A DNA stretch of 10,985 nt from JAUWCW01 sp030609125 [NCBI: Candidatus Rokuibacteriota bacterium] (GTDB taxonomy: Bacteria > JAUVQV01). The notes under the pieces were generated by a model, which saw only the letters and a program-made list of their open reading frames with translations, was not told the DNA's origin and ran no database searches. Numbering within the stretch: the stretch's first letter is position 1; each line of letters starts with the position of its first letter. The DNA lies in NCBI GenBank assembly GCA_030609125.1, contig JAUWCW010000039.1:1-10985 (forward strand), given 5' to 3'. Positions 6,451 to 10,985 of this stretch are shown here, in pieces. The position numbers and the translations under genes are program-made.

Positions 6451-6968
6451 TCCGCGTCCCTGCCGACCGCTTTCACTCCCGGCCGGGTCAGACTCCCCGA
6501 CTTTCCTCCCCGCTTGGAGAGGAGGCGGACTGATGTCACCGTCATCCAGCGATCGACAGCCTTGCACATGTCGTAGACAGTCAGGGCCGCCACGGAGGCC
6601 GCCACCATGGCTTCCATCTCCAGTCCCGTCTGCCCTTCCGCCCTTACCCGGGCACGGACCGTCACCGCCGTCCTGCCCTTCCCCGCCGCCCGGCGGCTGA
6701 ACTCGACGTCCACTTTTCCGATGAGGAGCGGGTGGCAGAGGGGTATGAGATCCGGTGTCTTCTTGGCCGCCTGGATTCCCGCGAGGCGGGCGGCGGCAAA
6801 GACGTCGCCCTTGGGAACGTTCCCGGAGGAAATCATCCTGAAAGTCTCATCCTTCATCCCGACCCTGGCCTCCGCCAGCGCCTCCCTCACGGTCGCGGCC
6901 TTGCCGGAGACATCCACCATGGAGACCCGCCCCTTGCCGTCCAGGTGGCTCAGCCGGGGCCTGCTCAC
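6447..6968 (-). CDS. moaC: Cyclic pyranopterin monophosphate synthase MoaC
   Basis: Rearranges the MoaA product 3',8-cyclo-GTP (cH2GTP) to cyclic pyranopterin monophosphate. The 173-aa protein shows the family N-terminus [17 protein letters not shown]. It also has IPLCHPL with the active-site His, and [20 protein letters not shown] followed by MCKAVDR with the catalytic Glu/Asp/Lys set. The start is GTG 6968, not the ATG at 7058 within moaE: GTG gives the expected N-terminus, a GGAGGA lies about 8 nt upstream, and it overlaps the moaE stop as GTGA. The 3' end overlaps moaA by 4 nt. Length is slightly above the usual ~160 aa because of a basic C-terminal tail ([20 protein letters not shown]...). 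Confidence 0.95.
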   Translation of the reverse strand: MSRPRLSHLDGKGRVSMVDVSGKAATVREALAEARVGMKDETFRMISSGNVPKGDVFAAARLAGIQAAKKTPDLIPLCHPLLIGKVDVEFSRRAAGKGRTAVTVRARVRAEGQTGLEMEAMVAASVAALTVYDMCKAVDRWMTVTSVRLLSKRGGKSGSLTRPGVKAVGRDAE

Positions 6969-7408
6969 GGCGACGGTCCTCCGTCCACCCAGACCTCGCC
7001 GGAGCGGGTGTGCTCCTTCTTCCAGATGGGCACCCTCTTCTTCAACTCGGAGATACACCAGGCGGCCGCCTTGAACGATGCCTCCCGGTGTTCGGAAGCG
7101 GAGACGATCAGCACGATGTTGTCGCCCGGAAGCAGCTCCCCCGAGCGGTGAACAAGACGCAGGTCCGTCAGGCCGAAGCGCTCCATGGCCTCACGCCTGA
7201 GTCCCTCGAGCTGTTCTTCAGCCATCCCGGGATAGTACTCGAAAAGAAGCCTGTCCACTTCCTCTCCCCGGGAGAAGTCGCGCACCACTCCGACAAAAAA
7301 CACCACCCCGCCAATGGTCCGGGAGGTCTTCTTGATCTCCTCCAGCTCCCGGGAGAGGTCAAAGTCCCCGGCCTGGATCCGCACTTCGCCCCGACCCTCA
7401 TCGCTCAT
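6965..7408 (-). CDS. moaE: Molybdopterin synthase catalytic subunit MoaE
   Basis: Large subunit of the MoaD2-MoaE2 complex that puts two sulfurs onto cyclic pyranopterin monophosphate to make molybdopterin. In the 147-aa product the family motifs are [36 protein letters not shown], and [14 protein letters not shown] followed by [14 protein letters not shown], with the active-site lysines in the last block. Start ATG 7408 has GGGAGG about 8 nt upstream and lies 4 nt after the moaD stop. The frame extends to 7483 only across moaD. The overlap with moaC (GTGA) and close spacing to moaD indicate one transcript. Confidence 0.95.
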   Translation of the reverse strand: MSDEGRGEVRIQAGDFDLSRELEEIKKTSRTIGGVVFFVGVVRDFSRGEEVDRLLFEYYPGMAEEQLEGLRREAMERFGLTDLRLVHRSGELLPGDNIVLIVSASEHREASFKAAAWCISELKKRVPIWKKEHTRSGEVWVDGGPSP

Positions 7409-7412
7409 GCTG

Positions 7413-7667
7413 TCAGCCTCCCGAAACCGGGGGGAAGATGGCCACCTCGTCACCGTCCTCGAGCGGCGCCTCCCTGCCGGCATATTTCCTGTTGACGGCG
7501 CAGAGGATGGGGCGTTCGCGGATCATCTCTCCCAGCCTGTCGCCGCGGCCTTCGAGTGTGCCGAGAAGGTCCCCCAGCAGGGGAGACCCGCCCGCAAGCT
7601 CCACGCTTTCCACCTCCGCTCCTGCGGCCTCCCGGAGGAGGGCAAAATACCGCACTGTTATCTTCAC
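7413..7667 (-). CDS. moaD: Molybdopterin synthase sulfur carrier subunit MoaD
   Basis: Small ubiquitin-fold sulfur carrier, 84 aa, whose C-terminal Gly-Gly is adenylated and then thiocarboxylated to supply sulfur to MoaE. Visible are the beta strand MKITVRYFALLREAAG, the C-terminal block LEDGDEVAIFPPVSGG, and the required terminal GG. The start codon is GTG (7665-7667), giving MKITVRYF as expected for the family; AGAGGAAG lies about 10 nt upstream. It sits between moaE and the ThiF-like gene. Confidence 0.95.
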   Translation of the reverse strand: MKITVRYFALLREAAGAEVESVELAGGSPLLGDLLGTLEGRGDRLGEMIRERPILCAVNRKYAGREAPLEDGDEVAIFPPVSGG

Positions 7668-7702
7668 GGAGCTTCTTCCTCTTTCCTTCTGTCTTTCCTA
7701 CT

Positions 7703-7719
7703 CCCGGGACGCTCCCGGG
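7703..7719 (-). repeat. GC-rich hairpin between the thiF-like gene and moaD
   Basis: CCCGGGA (7703-7709) pairs perfectly with TCCCGGG (7713-7719) around a 3-nt loop, in the 87-bp gap upstream of moaD. The same bases also read as a direct repeat CTCCCGGG twice. There is no T-tract on the minus-strand side, so it is more likely an RNA processing, stability or attenuation element than an intrinsic terminator. Confidence 0.4.
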
Positions 7720-7754
7720 TTGCACCTTCCGCCCGCGGCACGATACGGCACCCG

Positions 7755-8564
7755 TCAGCCAAGAGGATCCACGCCGAGGAGGAGGCGGACCACGGCGTTG
7801 GCCTGGTGGTGTGCCGCCACTCCCACCCGCGGCGCCATGAGCCCCTCGCCCGGCCGGGCCTCGCTCACCTCGTCTCCCACGACATAGAGGTTGTCCGCCA
7901 CCCGGCGGGTGACGATGCCGTCCGCCGGGCCGAATCCCGCCAGCCCCGACGCGGCGACGACGGGGACACCCGGCATTTCCCGCAGGACCGTGTCGATGAG
8001 CATCGCCTTCGCCTCCGCGCGGTCGAAGGCCTCGACGACGACGTGGACGCCGGCGAAAAGGGACGGCGCGTTCTGTGGCGTGATCTCCAGATTGTGCAGG
8101 CTGACGCCCACGAAGGGGTTTATCCTCGCCAGATTCTCCGCCAGCGCCTCGGTTTTCAGCCGGCCCACCTGTTCCAGGAAATACTGCTGCCGGTTGAGAT
8201 TGCTCGGCTCGACGACGTCAAAGTCGGTGAGAACCAGTCTTCCCACGCCCATTCTGGCCAGGGCGACGGCCACCGCCGAACCCAGCCCTCCCAGGCCGGC
8301 CACCCCGATTTTCCCCTGCTTCATCTTCTCGTGCACACCCGGGGTGTGGCGGGCGACGAGCAGGGACTCGAGCTCCTGCCGGTCGGGATGTTTGCCGCGG
8401 CGGATCAGGACCAGCCCGTCGCCCTCCCGCAGAAGAGCGCCCGCCGGGGCGGGAAAACCGTTGTGAATGACAACGTCCGCGTCGGGCTTCACCCTGCGGC
8501 GGACCTCCTCCACCGTGGCGCCCTCGCCTACCTCGACCTCCTGCTCGTTGACCCGTATCTTCAT
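7755..8564 (-). CDS. ThiF family-2 adenylyltransferase with N-terminal ThiS-like domain
   Basis: E1-like enzyme of 269 aa expected to adenylate the C-terminal Gly of a ubiquitin-fold sulfur carrier. Residues 1-58 form a ThiS/MoaD-like beta-grasp domain (MKIRVNEQEVEVGEGATVEE ... LLREGDGLVLIRRG) that lacks a terminal Gly-Gly. Residues ~85-265 are the ThiF fold: the nucleotide loop GVAGLGGLGSA, then DFDVVEPSNLNRQQYF with the Arg/Gln and Asp of the adenylation site. Also present are VVEAFDRAEAKAM and the closing GLMAPRVGVAAHHQAN, which are characteristic of family-2 ThiF. The whole protein has no cysteine, so it lacks both the CxxC zinc site of MoeB/ThiF and the ThiF acyl-disulfide cysteine. Next to moaD it may act as the MoeB; the alternative is thiamine synthesis. 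GGTGAG lies about 5-6 nt before ATG 8564. Confidence 0.85.
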   Translation of the reverse strand: MKIRVNEQEVEVGEGATVEEVRRRVKPDADVVIHNGFPAPAGALLREGDGLVLIRRGKHPDRQELESLLVARHTPGVHEKMKQGKIGVAGLGGLGSAVAVALARMGVGRLVLTDFDVVEPSNLNRQQYFLEQVGRLKTEALAENLARINPFVGVSLHNLEITPQNAPSLFAGVHVVVEAFDRAEAKAMLIDTVLREMPGVPVVAASGLAGFGPADGIVTRRVADNLYVVGDEVSEARPGEGLMAPRVGVAAHHQANAVVRLLLGVDPLG

Positions 8565-8569
8565 CGGGT

Positions 8570-8607
8570 CTCACCGTGTGCGGGTGAGCCTCCCTTCCGC
8601 TAGCGGA
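8570..8607. repeat. Two small palindromes upstream of the thiF-like gene
   Basis: CTCACC (8570-8575) pairs with GGTGAG (8583-8588) around a 7-nt loop. Next to it, TCCGCTAGCGGA (8596-8607) is a perfect 12-bp palindrome. In the minus-strand transcript the first stem contains the likely Shine-Dalgarno GGTGAG of the thiF-like gene, so it could limit its translation. Function is not demonstrated. Confidence 0.35.
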
Positions 8608-8615
8608 CAAACCGT

Positions 8616-9017
8616 TCAGGACGGCGGGACGATGTCGTGATCGCTCATGGAGGCGCGGACTTTCTCCAGGCCGGGCTGATCGTCCGCTTTTTCAAAAGCC
8701 CGGTAGGCGAACCAGAGCCGGCCCTTATCCAGGGCCTGCTTTCCCAGGGCTCCCCACTCCTCTTTCGACGCCTCTCTACCCAGGGCCCGCAGGGACGCCT
8801 CGAAGCTGAAGGTGTCCCCGACCCTCCTGCTCTCCTCGAGAACACTTTCCATGCCCTCCCTGTCGCCGGCCTTCACAAAATACCCGAGGGCCTCGTCGAG
8901 CTGCCCCTGGTCGACAAGCTCCGAGCCGAGCTCCCTCAGGGTGCCGCCGGCAGTCTTGTCTCCGTCCAGCATCTCTCTGCGGCGAAAGAACCCGGGATAA
9001 GACGTTTTCTCGGTCAT
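8616..9017 (-). CDS. Small TPR-like helical protein, unknown function
   Basis: 133 aa, acidic, no signal peptide or membrane segment, so cytoplasmic. It contains two clear ~30-residue copies: LGSELVDQGQLDEALGYFVKAGDREGMESV (split here as LGSELVDQGQLDEA / LGYFVKAGDREGMESV, residues ~30-59) and LGKQALDKGRLWFA / YRAFEKADDQPGLEKV (~91-120). They share L-G, D-x-G-x-L, F-x-K-A-x-D, G-x-E-x-V. These look like TPR/SEL1-type helix pairs and suggest a protein-binding role. Two starts are possible: ATG 9017 (chosen; GAGAG upstream and a ~24-nt leader from the predicted promoter) or ATG 9029 (four more residues, no Shine-Dalgarno). It is 51 nt upstream of the thiF-like gene and may head the moa operon. 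I recognise no named family. Confidence 0.7.
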   Translation of the reverse strand: MTEKTSYPGFFRRREMLDGDKTAGGTLRELGSELVDQGQLDEALGYFVKAGDREGMESVLEESRRVGDTFSFEASLRALGREASKEEWGALGKQALDKGRLWFAYRAFEKADDQPGLEKVRASMSDHDIVPPS

Positions 9018-9047
9018 GACCTCTCTCATTTCAGATTTCAGCTTTTC

Positions 9048-9076
9048 ATTATGATGTTTTTCCCCCCGTTCAGCAA
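9048..9076 (-). promoter_or_regulatory. Probable sigma70 promoter for the 8616-9017/thiF/moa run
   Basis: On the minus strand, -35 TTGCTG (9071-9076, 3 of 6), a 17-bp spacer, and -10 CATAAT (9048-9053, 5 of 6). Transcription would begin near 9041, about 24 nt before ATG 9017. It is the only AT-rich stretch in this gap and lies just beyond the hairpin that closes the upstream gene. Confidence 0.45.
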
Positions 9077-9104
9077 GGCGGGCGGGCAGAGGGGAGCCAA
9101 GGCA

Positions 9105-9132
9105 GAGAGCGACCGGTTTCCCGGCCGCTCTC
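9105..9132 (-). terminator. 12-bp hairpin with GAAA tetraloop after the four-helix protein gene
   Basis: In minus-strand RNA GAGAGCGGCCGG (9132-9121) pairs with CCGGTCGCTCTC (9116-9105) over 12 positions (one G-U) around a GAAA loop, a GNRA tetraloop that strongly stabilises RNA. It begins 23 nt after the stop codon of the gene at 9156. On the plus strand the G-U becomes an A/C mismatch and the loop TTTC, so the minus strand is the intended one. There is no U-tract, so it may be a terminator of the tract-less type or a 3'-end protecting structure. Confidence 0.65.
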
Positions 9133-9155
9133 GTATCATCTTCCGCAGGAATGAA

Positions 9156-9593
9156 TCAGGCGTAGGGGTACATCCCTTTCTTGATCTTGTCCAGGGCCTT
9201 GAGCATGGCGGCGTGCTTCTTTTCGTCCTCCACGAGGAAGTTCAGGAGGTATTCCTGGACGAGCATCTTCTTGTCCTTCACGTCGTTCAGGGCCTTGTCG
9301 ACAAGATCGACCATCTCGTTTTCAATCTTCAGGTGGTTGTCGACCATTTCGGAAATGGCCCCCATTTCATCTGTCGACAGGTTCACGGGCTTGCTCTCGA
9401 GGCTGTCGACAATGAACTGCTGCACCCGGTGGTGCATCTGGGAGTCTCTCTGGATGATCTCCATCACCAGCTTGATAAGGGGATTGTCCGTCTTGGCGAT
9501 AACCTGCCCCGTCGACTCGACCGAGCGGTCTTCGATCGACTGCCAGTGCTTCATGCTGTTGACAAGTTCCTGCTGAATCTCTTTCGTCGACAT
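9156..9593 (-). CDS. Four-helix-bundle (possibly ferritin-like) protein, unknown function
   Basis: 145 aa, charged, almost wholly helical, no signal peptide. Candidate metal residues recur along four predicted helices: Glu21/Glu26 (helix 1), Glu45/Asp50/His54/His55 in EIIQRDSQMHH (helix 2), His87 and Glu91 in DNHLKIENEMVD (helix 3), and Glu124/His127 in VEDEKKHAAML (helix 4, an ExxH motif). This resembles the ferritin/rubrerythrin-like plan, but helix 2 has D-x3-H in place of E-x2-H. The start is ATG 9593, with GAGGAGGAG about 7 nt upstream; the frame continues upstream to 9650 without support. The C-terminus is KGMYPYA. It is apparently monocistronic: a promoter at 9710-9739 and a hairpin at 9105-9132 frame it. 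Iron binding is inference. Confidence 0.75.
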   Translation of the reverse strand: MSTKEIQQELVNSMKHWQSIEDRSVESTGQVIAKTDNPLIKLVMEIIQRDSQMHHRVQQFIVDSLESKPVNLSTDEMGAISEMVDNHLKIENEMVDLVDKALNDVKDKKMLVQEYLLNFLVEDEKKHAAMLKALDKIKKGMYPYA

Positions 9594-9649
9594 GTAATGC
9601 TCCTCCTCTTCACGTCGTTGGCTGATTGCCGGCTGTTTCGGTCCACTCA

Positions 9650-9675
9650 AGGCCGGCCCGCGGGATATACGGCCT
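9650..9675 (-). repeat. Leader inverted repeat upstream of the four-helix protein gene
   Basis: AGGCCG (9650-9655) and CGGCCT (9670-9675) pair around a 14-nt loop that itself contains the palindrome CCCGCGGG. It lies in the ~110-nt 5' leader between the promoter and ATG 9593. It could be an operator or RNA hairpin; nothing more can be said. Confidence 0.3.
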
Positions 9676-9709
9676 GGGAGTCGGTTCCTGGGGAACGCTC
9701 ACCTGGAAC

Positions 9710-9739
9710 AGTATTTTTTGAGGAGCCCGCTTCTGTCAA
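9710..9739 (-). promoter_or_regulatory. Strong sigma70 promoter for the four-helix protein gene
   Basis: On the minus strand, a perfect -35 TTGACA (9734-9739), an 18-bp spacer including an A6 tract, and -10 AATACT (9710-9715, 4 of 6). Predicted start near 9703, giving a leader of about 110 nt. The exact -35 consensus in otherwise GC-rich DNA makes this the most convincing -35 in the window and suggests high expression. Confidence 0.65.
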
Positions 9740-9778
9740 GTGTTTTTTGTCCCACTCCGGACAGCCTCCTCTTTCCCC

Positions 9779-9803
9779 GGCAGGTGCAGTCACTGCATCT
9801 GCC
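9779..9803. repeat. 25-bp palindrome centred on the M48 protease stop codon
   Basis: GGCAG-g-TGCAG-tca-CTGCA-t-CTGCC: arms of 11 nt with one non-Watson-Crick position, and a loop that is exactly the stop codon of the minus-strand M48 gene (9790-9792). In plus-strand RNA the odd pair is G-U; in the M48 mRNA it is C/A. No T-tract follows on either side. Confidence 0.45.
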
Positions 9804-10985
9804 AGAGTTCCTCCGCTATCCGCGTCGACCAGATGGGATCCGACCCCAGCCGCGCCTGGGCCCGGCTGAAACTTCTCAGGGCCGACATGAAGTCGCCTCT
9901 CAATCTGGCTGCCCGGCCGAAGTGGTAGTCCGCCTCCCCCAGCTCCTCCCTTCCGGCAAGCATGAGGCCGAGCTGGTAGTGCGCCTCCGAGATCGGGGGC
10001 AAGGCGGAGACCGCCTTCTGGTACTCCCGGTAGCTTGCCGCCGCGTCTCCCTCCTCCCGGTGGATCTCGCCGAGATAGTAGTGGGGGTAGGAGTATATTT
10101 TCTCCCCGACGATCCCCACGCTCCGCAGAAACACTTCCTTCGCCTCCTCCATTTTCCCCTGGTAAAAGAGTGCCGACCCCAGATCGGAGAGAAAGAGCGC
10201 GTTGCCGGGGTCGCCCGCGTCGGCCCGGCGGAAGTTCTCCTCCGCCGCCGGGTAGTTCCCCTGCTTCGCCTGGACCAGCCCCAGGTGGTCGTAGGCTTCG
10301 GGCCCTCCCCCGGCCAGGCGGTCACGGTACATTTTCAGAACCACCGCCGGCCGATCGGTGAGAGCCAGCAGGATCGCTTTCATCCGCTCCCACGACGGGT
10401 CGTAGGCGGGCTCGTAGGTTTTCCCGGGCGCTCTCTCCAGGCCACCCTCCAGCATGGCTATCCGTGCGGAGGTGATGGGGTGCGTCTGCAGGCCCTCGAG
10501 AGCGTCGGAGGGCATGAGCCTCTCCCCCATCTGGATCACCTTCATGGCCCCCAGCATGCCCGCCGGATCATAGGCCGTCTGCTCCAGGTACTGGATGGCC
10601 AGGCGGTCCGACTCGAACTCCATCTCCCGCGACCAGTGCAGCTGGTAGGACTGGGCCGCCGCGATGGTGCTGGCGATGACCCTCGGGTCTCCCTTGGAGA
10701 GGATGGCCGCCATGAGCCCCGGGATGGAGCTCAGGGTGGCGCGCCGCTGCATGTCGCCGAAGTGGTCCGCCCTGACATGGGCCATTTCATGGGCGAGCAC
10801 CCCCGCCAGCTCACTCGAATTGTTCATTCTCGTGAGCATTCCGGAAAAGATGAAGATATCCCCCCGGGGGGCGGTGAAGGCGTTGACCGTCGGCTGGTCG
10901 ACGATGTAGAGGTGATAGGCGTTGTCCGACTCCCCGACGGCCCGGCTGAGAGTCGTCCCGATCCGGTTCACCAGGAAGACCACCT
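9790..10985 (-). CDS. M48 family metalloprotease with TPR domain, BepA/YfgC-like (5' end outside window)
   Basis: About 398 residues are visible; the N-terminus, including the signal peptide expected for BepA-like proteins, is missing. The first GTG in frame (10981-10983) is an ordinary Val codon, not a start. The zinc site is HEMAH (residues ~65-69 of the visible part), and the third ligand is Glu ~121 in SREMEFESDRLA. The upstream substrate-strand motif VNAFTAPRGDIFIFSGML fits BepA/LoiP-type M48 proteases. From about residue 205 several TPRs follow (AYDHLGLVQAKQGNYPAAEE, FLSDLGSALFYQGKMEEAKE, PHYYLGEIHREEGDAAASYR, AHYQLGLMLAGREELGEADY). E. coli BepA is periplasmic and degrades or assists assembly of outer-membrane LptD, so an envelope quality-control role is likely and implies a Gram-negative cell. 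Confidence 0.9.
   Translation of the reverse strand, partial: VVFLVNRIGTTLSRAVGESDNAYHLYIVDQPTVNAFTAPRGDIFIFSGMLTRMNNSSELAGVLAHEMAHVRADHFGDMQRRATLSSIPGLMAAILSKGDPRVIASTIAAAQSYQLHWSREMEFESDRLAIQYLEQTAYDPAGMLGAMKVIQMGERLMPSDALEGLQTHPITSARIAMLEGGLERAPGKTYEPAYDPSWERMKAILLALTDRPAVVLKMYRDRLAGGGPEAYDHLGLVQAKQGNYPAAEENFRRADAGDPGNALFLSDLGSALFYQGKMEEAKEVFLRSVGIVGEKIYSYPHYYLGEIHREEGDAAASYREYQKAVSALPPISEAHYQLGLMLAGREELGEADYHFGRAARLRGDFMSALRSFSRAQARLGSDPIWSTRIAEELWQMQ

Noticed and set aside
5527-6576. Plus-strand frame of 349 codons opposite moaA
   Set aside because: It is an antisense shadow; moaA on the other strand has all radical-SAM motifs intact.
7314-8603. Long plus-strand frame of 429 codons opposite moaE, moaD and the thiF-like gene
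   Set aside because: It runs antisense across several genes with clear motifs; its translation is His/Arg/Pro-rich and unrecognisable.
10981-10983. GTG as start codon of the M48 protease
   Set aside because: The frame continues to the window edge and the signal peptide and N-terminal part of the family are missing, so this is an internal Val.
1-10985. CRISPR array, tRNA, rRNA, transposase or phage genes
   Set aside because: No regularly spaced repeats, no tRNA-like cloverleaf, and no recognisable mobile-element protein were seen on either strand.

Overview
This window is high-GC bacterial chromosomal DNA (about 60-65% G+C by eye) with compact, mostly housekeeping gene content. No phage, insertion-sequence, CRISPR, tRNA or rRNA signature was found. 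Ferritin, an archaeal/actinobacterial-type inositol-3-phosphate synthase, SurE, a complete moaDECA run with a ThiF family-2 protein, and a BepA-like M48/TPR protease together suggest a Gram-negative anaerobe of the Desulfobacterota (old Deltaproteobacteria, perhaps Desulfuromonadia-like). That placement is inference; no marker gene fixes it.

Layout. (1) 1-153, plus strand: 3' end of a VanZ-like membrane protein, overlapping tail to tail with a minus-strand HAD hydrolase (47-823). (2) Minus strand: ferritin (858-1394), upstream of and probably co-transcribed with the HAD gene. (3) A 260-bp divergent promoter region (1395-1654) with a good sigma70 promoter towards ino1. (4) Plus strand: ino1 (1655-2812), surE (2828-3622), a 293-bp structured gap (3623-3915), inositol-monophosphatase family gene (3916-4752), and a 61-aa two-helix membrane protein (4766-4951). 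(5) Convergent junction at about 4952-4963. (6) Minus-strand run, read from right to left: TPR-like small protein (8616-9017), ThiS-like/ThiF fusion (7755-8564), moaD (7413-7667), moaE (6965-7408), moaC (6447-6968), moaA (5464-6450), and a secreted DUF4214-like protein (4964-5413). (7) Minus-strand single gene for a four-helix-bundle protein (9156-9593), with its own strong promoter and a 12-bp terminator-like hairpin. (8) 9790-10985, minus strand: M48 metalloprotease with TPRs, cut by the window edge.

How the genes work together. Ino1 makes 1D-myo-inositol 3-phosphate from glucose 6-phosphate, and the IMPase-family protein could release free inositol, so 1655-4752 looks like an inositol supply cluster with SurE between. 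MoaA and MoaC convert GTP to cyclic pyranopterin monophosphate. MoaD and MoaE insert the dithiolene sulfurs. The adjacent ThiF-like protein is a candidate adenylating enzyme for MoaD, or alternatively for ThiS. Small overlaps (ATGA, GTGA) show translational coupling within moa.

The least explained part is the block at about 3655-3870. It holds a 14-bp REP-like stem, a second nested stem, and an exact 12-bp direct repeat at its two ends. The main protein-level oddities are the cysteine-free ThiF fusion and the uncharacterised helical proteins at 8616-9017 and 9156-9593. I did not find convincing evidence of a wholly new multi-gene system.
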